Of a DNA stretch of 64,000 nucleotides, positions 33,048 to 42,954 are shown piece by piece (within the stretch, counting starts at the first letter, position 1; the number at the start of each line of letters is the position of its first letter). This DNA is from Cordia subcordata (lineage: Eukaryota; Streptophyta; Magnoliopsida; Boraginales; Cordiaceae). Position numbers and translations under genes: made by a program. Where the stretch lies: assembly GCA_028554755.1 (NCBI GenBank), contig JAPTOF010000030.1, positions 248,001-312,000 of the forward strand, written 5' to 3'. The notes under the pieces are model-generated. The model had not been told where the DNA came from, searched no databases, and worked only from the letters and a program-made list of their open reading frames with translations.

Positions 33048-33768
33048 TTGTTGGCCACTCCCTTGCTTCGTGCCCAAATGCTTGGATCCAAAATGGCCAA
33101 AAGTTTGTTCCTCAAAGAGATAGAAAGAGAGTTGATGATTGGAGGGATATCAAAATAAAGAAAATTTGTATTCAATACCTCTATGAAATATGATTATCCA
33201 TAGTTAGTCAGTAATATGGGTTGGCTTGGATTACTTAGTGTTGCACTCTTAGAAGGGCAACACACTTTGGAATTGGAGAAACTATTATCATCCAGCTCTC
33301 TAACCTAATGTGGCACTGGGTTTGGGCCGCAAGGAACAGTAGCATGGGGGGACATCTAATCCTTTTGATGGCATAAGGCTAGCTAATCGTACGCAGTAGG
33401 CTTGAAGACCCTTGGTTCTAGAAGGCACATGAGTCCGAATGTTATGTTGAATGCACGACCAAAGGATACGCAATGTGGATCCAAAGCCTTTTTCAATTGT
33501 GGTGATTAATCCAAGTGACAAGTAAGCTCTTTCGAGAATTACACCCTTGGTCTCTTCCTAACAAAATCCATCAAAGAGAAATTGCTTTACTACTTTTAAT
33601 CCCATGGTTGGGTATATGAATGAAATTGAAAATAATGATAAGAAGAATGAAGATGATAAGCCCATTGGCCGCCTTGATGACAAAATCGAAGAAATCGAGA
33701 CTGTGGATCAAGTTGAAGGAAGAGTGCAAATTAATGATGTTGATAAAAGGATTATGCATGATGGATAG
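33048..33768 (+). pseudogene. N-3 ORF1, zinc knuckle to C-terminus, with an inserted segment
   Basis: Starts VVGHSLASCPNAW, completing the knuckle begun at 21119, then RDRKRVDDWRDIKIKK. The reading is interrupted at about 33176 by unexplained DNA. It resumes near 33478 with VDPKPFS and NRFxTL-type sequence, as in N-1 and N-2. It ends at a TAG (33766-33768) after an acidic/Lys-rich stretch (NDKKNEDDKPIGRLDDKIEE). The 3' UTR with a hairpin follows. Confidence 0.72.
33176..33477. other. Unexplained ~300-bp insert in N-3 ORF1
   Basis: This stretch separates two parts of N-3 ORF1 that are adjacent in N-1 and N-2. It is visibly richer in G+C and more complex than its surroundings, with no A-tail, no clear terminal inverted repeat and no target duplication that I can see. 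No translation looks like a LINE, copia, gypsy or PIF protein. It may be a captured host or organellar fragment. Confidence 0.5.
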
Positions 33769-33880
33769 GATGGTGACCGTGGAGCTTTTGCCCCCTACCT
33801 TCTCCCACATAAGTTTTTTTTCCTTCCTTGCTTTTGTTGATGCTTGTTGTTTTTGAAATCTTTTCCTTGTTGCTTTCTTG

Positions 33881-33932
33881 CCCCTCAAATCTTGATTTGG
33901 TTAATATTGTTTGTATCATACAATTTGAGGGG
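33881..33932 (+). other. 3'-UTR hairpin of N-3
   Basis: cccctcaaat (33881-33890) and atttgagggg (33923-33932) form a perfect 10-bp stem with a 32-base loop. It is about 50 nt upstream of the A-tail, the same layout as in N-1. Confidence 0.75.
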
Positions 33933-33992
33933 TTTGTGATGTAGTCGTTACAATTTTGCATTAAATAAAACTTTCTTACCTCTAAAAAAAAA

Positions 33993-34170
33993 GAGCAAAG
34001 TTAGGAATACTTACATATTGAAGATGTTGAGGCCACTCCTAATTAATAAAGAGATCACAAAGTTTAGCTTGCAAAGGAGGTGAGAGAAGTAGATTGCACC
34101 AGCTTTCCTCAAGAATACCATTCGGGTGCCAATTGTCAACCCAAAAGAAAGTGCTTTTTCCACTCCCACT
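33993..34170 (-). pseudogene. LINE-H ORF2, connection region fragment
   Basis: Translates (with one frame change) to VDNWHPNGILEESWCNLLL and PPLQAKLCDLF, the segment between RT and zf-RVT in this family. N-4 separates it from the rest of the RT. Confidence 0.72.
34155..34170 (+). repeat. Target-site duplication of N-4, left copy
   Basis: tttttccactcccact is repeated exactly at 36266-36281, 16 bp. LINE-H coding sequence (MQHRVGVEKA) is restored across it. Confidence 0.92.
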
Positions 34171-34231
34171 TTTTTTTTTTATGGATTAAGTAAGTTTATC
34201 AATCGCAAATGAGTACAAAGACATTACAAAT

Positions 34232-34281
34232 CCCCCCAAAATTAGATACAACAAGTTAAACCAAGAAATCGGTTTGAAGGG
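34232..34281 (-). other. 3'-UTR hairpin of N-4
   Basis: In RNA sense CCCTTCAAA (34281-34273) pairs with TTTGGGGGG (34240-34232): nine pairs, two of them U-G, around a 32-base loop. The loop contains the GTTGTATCT word found in N-2 and N-6. Confidence 0.7.
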
Positions 34282-34361
34282 AAAAGTTAATTAACAAAAT
34301 AAGGTTTCAAACCAAAAAGGGTACAACTAGCAAACAAAGCAAGAAAAATTTAAAGAGACAG

Positions 34362-35753
34362 TCATGTAGAGGGAGAGAAAAGGGATATAATATCACCTAG
34401 GGGTAGGCCAACCCTAGGCTCTATCACAAGCTTCGCACCTTCTTCTTTTCCATTTTCTTCTTGAGCTTCTTCATGAGTGACAGCACCATGATCAACATTC
34501 TCAAGATTTGGTCCTTGATCTTCTACATGATGCAAATCCTTTTCATTTTGGGCCATAGCTAAGGAATGCTCAGCCACACATTCAATTTGTGTTATGGAAT
34601 CTTCAATAACTTGGGTTTTCCCATCAATTTCATTTCCATTCTCCATTTTTTATATTGTGTTTTCACCATTCATACCATCAAAAGCATCAAACCAGTTGGT
34701 AACTTGAGGCACACTAGCATTATCCTTGCCAGGGAATTGAGTGACATTTGAAATTGTAACCAAGGTATCTTGAAATGGCATTGAATTTGTGATTGGTTTC
34801 CAAACTTTCTTGGTGCGAACTTTCTTCCAATCATCCTTAATTTTGTCATTTTTCAACTCATTAAGAGGGGCTCTTCTAGGGATATTGCTTTGAGACACAA
34901 TGGGGCAAGAATTTGTAGTGTGACCAACAATCTTGCAATGGGAACAAACGAGTGGCTTCCAAGCATATTCAATATCAACCCTAGCCCATTCCCCATTTCT
35001 TAGTTTCACGAGTGTGAAATCCGACAAGTCCTTGGAGAGATCCATGATAACACAAACTCTAGCAAAGTCCATAAAAGTGCGGGATTCCGTAAGCTTATCC
35101 ATTTGCAATGGGATGCCAATAGTGCTTGCAATGTAGCTCAAACCCCTTCTACTAATGAGAGAACATGGTACATTTTGAAATTTAACCCACAATGGAACAT
35201 GATCCCAACTAAAGTTTACTAGTTGTGCATCGGGATCCCATTTCCTAAGTAAAAGAGGACGATTATTCACATGCCACAATTGCTCAATCACTTGATCACA
35301 TGAATCCTCATTTTCAAATTTGAAGACAAAGAGGCCATTTTCAGATGATCTAATTTCCACATGCCCGCATTGCTTCCAATGATAATCTACCATTCTTCTA
35401 AGGAGAAAGGAAGGAGGGGCCATATCAAGAAATTGTCCAATAAGACAAATTTTCCAATGGCCATCCCCTTTAACAAATACGTCTTCTAGTGGTATAGCTC
35501 CTATAAATCCATTTTCAACGAAAGGAGTATGAAAATCAAGTTTGCGAGTATGTGTAAGCTTACTGATGAATTTGTCATGCTTGTCTTTGCTACAATTCCA
35601 GGCATTATGTTGTTGAGGGTGTGTGGATAAAGTGCATGGCTGTTGGAGATTGACAAGTGCACTTTGCATAGCATAATTGTTCTCGACATGGTTGGAGAGC
35701 ACGTGACCAGATTTGGCATGTGGGTTATTTTCCACTTCAGCGAATGAGACCAC
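34362..35753 (-). CDS. N-4 ORF1: DUF4283/CCHC protein, one internal stop
   Basis: An open frame of 367 codons, then a TAA, then 95 more codons in the same frame starting at 34646. DUF4283 covers about residues 85-235 (FIGAIPLEDVFVKGDGHWK, DHVPLWVKFQNVPCSLISR, ARVCVIMDLSKDLSDFT). The knuckle CSHCKIVGHTTNSC (CX2CX4HX4C, all four ligands present) is at about 270-283. A basic region KVRTKKVWKP and the acidic segment after the stop follow. The family role is inferred to be RNA binding in a retroposon particle. Upstream in-frame sequence probably belongs to the same ORF1 with one or two breaks, so the true start is uncertain. Confidence 0.8.
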
Positions 35754-35837
35754 TTTTGACTTCTCAAAGTTTGTCCTTGAAAGAGGTGGAAACTCATTAT
35801 TTAGAGAACTTTTGGAAATGGTGGGGGAGAAAAATCA

Positions 35838-36126
35838 TTAACCAGCAATGGCCATGCTCCATTTTTTGCAAGTTTTGACCTGGGGTCCATAAGAGATAGA
35901 TATGAGCTAGCTGGTCCTTCGCAACTGTCCAACGGGTAAAGATATGTTGTCTCTTTCCCTTGTGAAAGAGAAGGAGAGTTGCACTTTGTGAGTGATCTTG
36001 GCCGACATGTTGTCTATCAACTTCATATTAGTTTGCATCCACAAGCAAAGTCTTATCAGGCAAAAGCTTTGACCAAGTATTAGCATCTTCTTCACCAGCT
36101 CTTCCAAGTTCACTACCCGAAGCCAT
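35838..36126 (-). pseudogene. N-4 ORF1, N-terminal region
   Basis: Reads MASGSELGRAGEEDANTWSK, then a stop (TAA) and a further largely open stretch. It lies between the 5' end of N-4 and its main ORF1. The start differs from the M(G/A)(K/R)KKK start of the other ORF1s. It may be an alternative N-terminus or a frame-damaged one. Confidence 0.45.
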
Positions 36127-36265
36127 TTTGAGCTAAAATCTCTAGAATGTCTTGAAAGTATTGAGGGATTTGCCTTAAGATTGGTGATTTCCACTTCAAG
36201 AGAAGAAGAAATAAACCCATTTTTCATATTTAAAGAGGAGTACGTCGGACCTTAGAAGCTTCAGA

Positions 36266-36281
36266 TTTTTCCACTCCCACT
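36266..36281 (+). repeat. Target-site duplication of N-4, right copy
   Basis: Exact partner of 34155-34170. It marks the 5' end of N-4. Confidence 0.92.
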
Positions 36282-36946
36282 CTGTGTTGCATGAAACTCT
36301 TTGTAATATCACAGCAATGAAGAAGCATTTTGAATATCCAACTAGTGTCATTTGGAATTTGTATACCCTAAATAGAAGCATTTTTTAAGTATGTTGCACG
36401 AATCCACTTGCTCCAAAGAGTGTATCTAGAGGCATACATCTTCCAAAAGATTTTAAGCATGAAAGTCACGTTAATGTCCTCCAAGCTCCTAATTCCAAGT
36501 GCTCCCTCATTAAGTGGCAAGCATATGTCATTCCAAGCAACTTTAGGGCCCATTCCCTTCCAAAGGAAGGCTTTGAATTTACCCTCATTAGTAGCAAGAA
36601 TGCTTTTGGGACAAAAATTTGCACCATCCTAATATGCATATATTTGCACAAGAGTAGATTTGATGAGAACAAGCCTACCTGCATAAGAGACCCAATTATT
36701 GGTCCAATTGTCAAGCCCAGCATTAATCTTCTCTAGAAGAAGAAGACAATCTGATTTGTGAAGTTTTCTTGAGACAAGTGCGATACCAAGATAGCGGGTG
36801 GGAAACTCATCTTCTTGAAATCCAACTTTTTCAACAATAGCATTTTTCTCACCAATTGGAACACCACCAAGAAAAATGTGGCTTTTTGTGTTGTTAATGT
36901 AAAGGCTCGAGAAGGTGGAGAAAACTCTCAAAGTGTCAACAATGCA
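36282..36946 (-). pseudogene. LINE-H ORF2, RT thumb
   Basis: RT C-terminal part: LRVFSTFSSLYINNTKSHIF, EDEFPTRYLGIALVSRKL, LVLIKSTLVQI, VAWNDICLPLNEGALGI, then WIFKMLLHCCDITKSFM leading into the fragment at 34170. Frame changes occur at about 36630 and 36370. The catalytic box and everything upstream are missing because LINE-I begins here. Confidence 0.83.
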
Positions 36947-37088
36947 ATTTCTCTAGCCTTCTCACAGCCAGCCACCACAACACCACCTCTTTCCACCACC
37001 AAACAACCTTTCTCCACCATTAACCAAGAAATAACCAAACCTAAACACTCTATCAAACCTGTCCCTTTGCCTCAACACTTTTGCATTC

Positions 37089-37447
37089 ATAGGTAAGAAG
37101 AAGAAAGGTTCTTTTTCGGTGAGATCTAATGCTTGACTCAATGCTAAGAAGCAGGCTTTGGATAATATTTCAGTCACTAAATCACACAATTCATCCTTAT
37201 GTAATGAGGTTGATTTGGCCTCTTCACCTCTTGCTAGTGGAGATGCTCAATCAACCTCAAGCAAGGTCTTCAAAGAAGTCTATAATGCCTTAGAAACGGG
37301 TACTTCTTACAAAGAACATTTTAAATTTCAAAGCAAGGCAAAGGCTGAACTGGTAAAGAGCTTCACTCATAAACCTCGCTCTTGTTCACCTCTTTCCCCT
37401 TCCTCAAGATTGGATACGGGCCCTTGTTTAAAATCTATGGAAATGGA
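37089..37447 (+). pseudogene. LINE-I ORF1, N-terminus
   Basis: Equivalent to MGKKKKGS starts in other copies, but the ATG is ATA here (37089-37091) and a stop follows at about 37135. The remainder is open: NEVDLASSPLASGDAQSTSS and FKEVYNALETGTSYKEHF, matching LINE-C and LINE-E ORF1. N-5 cuts it at ELGKHLF. Confidence 0.8.
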
Positions 37448-37465
37448 GCTTGGAAAGCATCTTTT
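37448..37465 (+). repeat. Target-site duplication of N-5, left copy
   Basis: gcttggaaagcatctttt, with partner gcttgcaaaggatctttt at 40240-40257: 18 bp with two differences. LINE-I ORF1 continues across (AKDLFHTPLN). Confidence 0.72.
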
Positions 37466-37537
37466 TTTCTTTTTTTTGCGAGGTAAGTGAGTTTTTTTAT
37501 TAGATCACAAAAAGAGAAAACAAAGCAAAGGCAAATA

Positions 37538-37585
37538 CCCCTCTTTCCACAAGACATAGACCAATTAAGAGCAAGGAGAAAGGGG
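37538..37585 (-). other. 3'-UTR hairpin of N-5
   Basis: In RNA sense CCCCTTTCTCC (37585-37575) pairs with GGAAAGAGGGG (37548-37538): eleven positions, with one U-G pair and one C-A mismatch, and a 26-base loop. It lies about 55 nt from the tail. Confidence 0.6.
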
Positions 37586-37772
37586 CTACCAAATCATCAA
37601 AGAAAATCCAATCTTACACCCATTAATCCTGCTTAAACAAAAACCTAATACACAAGGGATTGAGGGTTAAGATAGGTGAAACAAGGAACAAACAAACATG
37701 AGAAAGAATCCGAGGTACATGGTACATCAAAACAAAAACAAAATGAAACAAACAACAAATGAGAAGAAAGCC

Positions 37773-40129
37773 CTATCCTTGTGCTTTGTCATCATCAAAA
37801 ACCATGTGAATGTCTAGGTTCTTATGAGGAGGCAATTCTCCATCTTCAAATCCATCTTCCTCAAGAACACCAAAGTGATTGCTAACTTTTATAATGGGAC
37901 TTGAACTTCTAGGATTGTTGGGTGAGCCTGGTCGAGATCCACAATGAGCTTGGGAGCAATTTTCAATTTGGTTTTTTGAAGAGGGAGATGAGCATGGCCG
38001 AGGACTATTCTTGGGTTGATCAAATTCTTTTGTGGTTTTATGTTTACAAACTGTAACTGACTCCTCATTTGCTTTTGTCATTAGAGCATCGTGAACAACT
38101 CTTAGGGGAGCTTCTTGAGTGCTACAATTCAAAGGACTTGATTCAAAATGGTCCACCAATTTGCATTTTGAGCATTTGGATGGCCGTCAAGCATATTCAA
38201 CTTCAACCTTTGTTCTAGTGCCATCTCTAAGTTTGGGAAAAATGAACTCCGACAAATCTTTCTCCAAATTAACCTCAACACAAACCTGAGCAAACTCAAG
38301 ATTACTTCTAGATTCCGTGAGAGAATCTATTTGTAGGGAAGTACCAATGAAGGATGCAACATACTCGAGTCCTCTACTAGACCAAAGACTAAGGTGTACA
38401 TCCCTAAGCTTAACCAAATGGGAACTTTATCACATCTCAAATTGACAAATTGTAGGTTGGGTTCCCATTTTCTAAGTAAGAAGTGGCCTATGATAAGCAT
38501 GCCATAATTGTTCAAGAACTTTTGGCAAAAATCCTAATTTTCAAACTTAAAGATAATGAGCCCTTGGCCTTTAGTTTTTAATTTCAACTCTTCCAAATTG
38601 TTTCCAAGCAAAATCAACCATATTTCTAATGAGGAAAAAGGGAGGGGGCGCCCAAGAATTGTCCAACAAGGTAATGAGTCCAATAATTTTCTCCTTTATC
38701 ATAAAGATCCATTGGAGGGTCCTTGACATCTCTCTTACCATTCACATAAAAAGCATCATGTTTCTCAATTTTTAATTTATCAATGCAACGCTCCACAAAT
38801 GGGCTCCCCAATTTGGAGTAGGATCATTTAGTGTAGGAACATACCTTGGCCAGAATAGCCTTTTCCATGCATTTGGAGGTGCTTCTTTTCGTCTTGAAGT
38901 GCTAAGAGATGCTGCAAATTTTGTATTATTTTGGTTGTGCAATTGCTGCCTTGCTTGTTTTGATGAATATACCTCATTAAAAGGCAATGAATTTGCATTA
39001 CTTGGTGGAGCATGATGTGAAAATTCTGAATTTTTGTTATAGCCAGAAAGTGGGACAAAAATAGCTTCATTTTCACCATGTGAAGTTGCAAGAAATGAGT
39101 ATTATTTATTCTGGTTGTTAGGGCCAAGTGGGGAGGCATTCGTTGATTTGGCATCCATGTCAACATTAGAAATATGCTTATTTGGCTACTTATATGGCAT
39201 GGAAAAGCAATAATCTGGCTAAGCACCAAGTGGAGAGAAACTTTCTAAGTTAAAGTGCAAAGACTCATTCAAAAAGTTTGAAATATTACCCAACTCTGGT
39301 GTAGGTTGATGTGCTGTCACGTACTGGTTGGAGGGGGCTAAAAAAGCTTTCTTTTGACCAAAAAAAGTACCTAAAATAGCCTGAAAATGACCTACCGAGC
39401 CATCAGCAAAATAGTCCTTTTCAACATATTGTCCAATGGGTAAAGACTCATGGAAATTGGGGCAAAATTGCTCGAGTTTGCATGCTAATTTTGCAATTTA
39501 GTTTCAAGTGAAGTGTTATTCTCTTCATGAGGATCTGAATGAGTATGATCATGGGTATTTTTGGGTGAGCTAAAAGTACAAAGCTGAGAGGGAGAATGAC
39601 TTGCAACCATTAGAGAAGAACTTACAAGCTTTGGAGAAGAAGAAGTTGCAACCCCATTGGCCATAGAGGAGCAATAGCCATTACTAGCAAGTAGCGTATG
39701 ATCCTTTCTAGTTAATCTTTGAACAAGTCCTCTTTTAGCAACATCCAAGTTCTGCTCAAGTCTATTGACTATAGGGTACGAGCTTTGCTTAATCGTTTGT
39801 GCATTATGGCTCAAGGATGGAGTAGAATATCTTCCAGCCGAGGGGGAATGTGCTTTATAGTATTCTTCCAGTTTGTGCATTTTTTAATTCAAAGACGAAG
39901 AAACCTTCTCACCCAAGCTTGAACAAACATCAACCCCATCAACACCATACAAAATGTTGTGTTTTTCTTTTGCAATAGAGACATCTTCATCATATTCTTC
40001 AATAAAGTTAGAGTTTTCAATATCAAAAGTAGAGTGATCATTTCTATCTTGAGAATTCTTAGTATCCAATCTAGCACTCAAATGAGTTTTTGCATTAAAA
40101 CTAGATGTTTATTTCTTCTTCCTACCCAT
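37773..40129 (-). pseudogene. N-5 ORF1 (DUF4283, C-terminal acidic tail)
   Basis: Starts MGRKKK and then hits an in-frame stop at once. The N-terminal region (about 40080-38830) is spread over several frames and includes SARLDTKNSQDRNDHS and a Lys/Ser-rich part. DUF4283 is at about 38810-38190 (DPPMDLYDKGENYWTHYLVG, CDKVPIW, FAQVCVEVNLEKDLSEFIF). The knuckle region at about 38170 is degraded. The last 128 codons (38159-37773) are open and end with NHFGVLEEDGFEDGELPP, the family's acidic tail. No ORF2 follows. Confidence 0.78.
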
Positions 40130-40257
40130 GGTAAATGAAAGGTGATTTAGAAAGTGTAAAGAGAAGTGAAAGGATTTCATGCTAGAGAGAGAAAGCCATC
40201 TTCAAGGACAAAATAAGAATTTGAGCCTTGATTTTTTATGCTTGCAAAGGATCTTTT

Positions 40258-41955
40258 CCACACTCCTTTAAATAGTGCACCTTCTTCGAGCCCTAGTAGC
40301 CCTATTACTCTTGATTCTTCTTGCAACAAACCTTATTTGGCTTCTTATGGAGTCTTGAACAAAGAAGAAAGAAGAAAGGATAATAGCCTTTTACTTGATG
40401 GGCAACAAACTTTGCTTTATCCGGACAATAGCATTGCCCTTGGGGCCTTGCAAGAAGCCTATGAAATTGGCAGCACCATTTCAGCCCCGTCCAACCAAAA
40501 TTTAACAACTCATTTGCCTTAAGTGCTTTCCAAATCAGATCCTAGTACTAACACTCTTGAAGCACGTGACACACTTGATGAATTCCTACCAATTAAAGCT
40601 TCAAATTTCAAAATTACTTTGGCTGGCCCCCCAAACTATCTCAGGCTCCTTTGCTTAATGACGTCGATGCCAACAAGGAAGCCAACATGGCAAGTAATAC
40701 TAGGCAAGCCCAAGTCTTAGCCAAAATCATCGAGCACAACCTTCTTATTGCTATGCAAAACAAGGAAATAATTCTAGGCCATCCTTGGGAGCTAATTCGA
40801 GAAGACAAGGTGAATTCAATCTTATTCTTCAAGATGCACAAGATGGACGAGCAGGTAGATTTCAAGCTTCAAATCCTCAAAATGCATGGAAAAAAACCTC
40901 CAAGGGTAGGGTACAGACCTTCTTCTAATGATCCTTTTCCTGATTAGGAAGGCGTGTTTGTTGAATTTATGGAAACAAATCTTAAGTTTGAAGAAGAGCA
41001 TGAAATCAATGTCATTGAGGGTCGTAGGGAAGTCCAAGATCCCTCAAAAGACTTGTATGAAAATGGAGATAGCTTTTGGACACATTGCCTTGTAGGGCAA
41101 TTCCTTAGAGCCCTCCCCAAACTCTTTCTTATAGAAACATGGTTAACTTTACTTGGTGGAAGTTTGGCAAGGTTGATATCTTCACTAACGGAAGGGGTCT
41201 CTTTATTTTCAATTGAAAAGGAAGAGTTTTGTCAAAAGTCTTGCAACAACTATGGCATGTCAACCATAGACCACACTTATTGATAAAATGGGAACCAAAT
41301 CTTGAATTTGTAATTTTATCATGCAAGAAAGTTCCTATATGGATCAAGTTGTGGGATGTCCTTATGAGTTTCTGCTATTAAAGGGGATTAGGATATATTG
41401 CCTCATTCATAGGTAAGCGAATACAAATACATGTCCTCATCGATTCAAGAAGAAATCTTGAATTTGCAAAAGTATGCATAGAGGTGGATTTGGATGATAA
41501 ACTCCCAGATGTCATTTTTCCTAAACTTAGAAATGGCACTAAAGCAAGAGTGGGGGTTGAATATGCATGGAAGCCTACCAAATGCACCCATTGTGAGATG
41601 GTTGGTCATGTTGAAGATAAGTGCCCAAAAAAGCCAAAAGCCCCCCAACCACAAAGGACCATCCCTAAGAAAGCTCAAAAGGTTCATAATGAGTGGCATG
41701 TTGTTGGGAGAAAACAAGAACCATTGAAGACACAAGATCCTCCCAAGGCACTCCAATCGGATATGCAAACCCCTAAGAAGATAAATTCTTCCTCTCGACC
41801 ACCTTTTCTCCCCAAGGTAACCCAAGACCCCTCTTGCTCTAAATCCACAAACATCAACCATTTGAGGCTTTTGACACTATGGGGGACTTAGAAGAAGGAG
41901 AATTGCAACACAACAAGAATCATTTCTCAAATGTGGAATTGGCCAATAAAGAAAA
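40258..41955 (+). pseudogene. LINE-I ORF1, middle and C-terminus
   Basis: After N-5: a spacer with DNSLLLDGQQTLLYPDN, the motif KMHGKKPPRVGYRPSSNDPF, then a TAG where the family has Trp (about 40948). DUF4283 follows (GVFVEFMETNLKFEEEHE, WTHCLVGQFLRALPKLF). A second DUF4283 part starts at 41484, with the intact knuckle CTHCEMVGHVEDKC (about 41584-41625), EWHVVGRKQE and an acidic end (DLEEGELQHNKNH) reached by a frameshift near 41865. It would have been an RNA-binding ORF1. Confidence 0.85.
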
Positions 41956-41998
41956 TCCAAATGCAATGAGCAATCCTAGCTCGGGGCCTATTGCTCGT

Positions 41999-42950
41999 AT
42001 GATTTTTTTCACTTGGAATACTAGGGGCTCAGACTCCCCTTGTAAATAAAGGGAAGTTAAAGTTTTGATCAATAAGCATCGGCTTAACCTTTTTTGTCTT
42101 TTTGAGAACAAAGTTGTTTCCCAAGATAGCATTAAACACATTGGTTCCAACTTTTGGAAAATTGTGTTCAACAACCACATTGATGAATTAGTGAAAGGGC
42201 GAATTTGGCTCTTTTGGAGAAAAAACATTTTTGCTACTTTTGTTGACTCTTGTGATCAAGCTCAGCTTTACAATTTTGATGGTCATATCCATAAATCTTT
42301 CTTTATGGCTTTTGTTTACGACCGAATAATGCTTCCAATAGAAACAAGCTTTAGAGTAAACTTGAAGAATGGTGTTCTTGGTGTGAAAAAGTGATCTTTG
42401 TATTTTGGGGGACTTTAATAGAGTCTTGCATTGTGGGGATAAATCAAACTCTTTATATATCCCAAAGAGTGCTTGGAACTTCAAAAAGTTCATTGCTAAT
42501 GCTAATGTTCAAGCAGCTAGAGCACATGGACCACACTTTACTTGGATTAACAAGGGTAATGATGATAATTTTGTGGCCAACAAACTTGATAGAGCATTGG
42601 TGAATGCAAATTGGATTCTTTCATACCTACATTCCTTTCTTATGGTGGATGCCTTGGAGTCTTTGATCATTGCCCTTTCATTATGCAAACATGTAAGTCG
42701 TGGCTTTCATCTCCTAAACCTTTCAAATTTTACAATGCTTGGACTACCCACCTTGATTTCTTGAAGCTTGTTAATGAGTGTTGGAGTACACGGGTCTTTG
42801 GTACTCCAATGTTCATCCTTTATCAAAAGCCAAAAGCTCTCAAGCAAGCCCTCAAATCTTTTGACAAGGAACACTTTGCTTTCATTCCTAATGCCATTAA
42901 AGAGCCTAGGGTGGAACTTGATCATGTGCAATGTGCCATTTATAACTGAG
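41999..42950 (+). pseudogene. LINE-I ORF2: AP endonuclease
   Basis: Begins MIFFTWNTRGSDSPCK followed by TAA. FCLFENKVV gives the Glu block. GDFNRVLHCGD has the intact GDFN at about 42408, and GVFDHCPFIMQ near 42665 gives the Asp-His pair, but in a different frame from GDFN. Frameshifts at about 42390 and 42650 and several stops disable it. It precedes the RT at about 42955. Confidence 0.85.
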
Positions 42951-42954
42951 ACTA

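Larger units (their letters stand above)
21006..33992 (+). mobile_element. N-3: ORF1-only retroposon (+), host of LINE-C and N-2
   Basis: Only two segments in the window belong to N-3 itself: 21006-21119 and 33048-33992. They join exactly in a zinc knuckle (CSRC | KVVGHSLASC) once N-2 and its duplication are removed. N-3 ends with ACTTTCTTACCTC and an A-run at about 33984-33992. Its 5' part is left of the window because LINE-C inserted into it. The flank on the right is minus-strand LINE-H. No EN/RT is present. Confidence 0.75.
34171..36265 (-). mobile_element. N-4: complete ORF1-only retroposon
   Basis: 2.1 kb between perfect 16-bp duplications, with a T-run (A-tail) at 34171-34180 preceded in sense orientation by AACTTACTTAATCCAT. 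It contains 5' sequence, a nearly intact ORF1 and a 3' UTR with the shared hairpin. There is no EN or RT. The intact duplication and long open frame suggest it is among the youngest inserts. Confidence 0.87.
33993..36946 (-). mobile_element. LINE-H: LINE RT fragment, host of N-3, N-4 and LINE-I
   Basis: Own sequence 33993-34170 and 36282-36946. N-3 lies against its left side, N-4 is inside it with a 16-bp duplication, and LINE-I begins at its right side inside the RT. The 5' half expected beyond LINE-I is not in the window and was probably lost in the deletion at 45451/45452. The 3' end lies left of the window, beyond N-3. Confidence 0.78.
37466..40239 (-). mobile_element. N-5: ORF1-only retroposon with LINE-type ORF1
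   Basis: 2.77 kb on the minus strand: a short 5' UTR, a full-length but broken ORF1, a ~300-base 3' UTR and the tail CTCACTTACCTCGC plus A-rich run (37466-37477). There is no EN or RT. Unlike N-1 to N-4, its ORF1 resembles the LINE type (QFVERC...; WTHYLVGQFLGAP), so half-LINEs arose with at least two ORF1 types. Confidence 0.82.
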
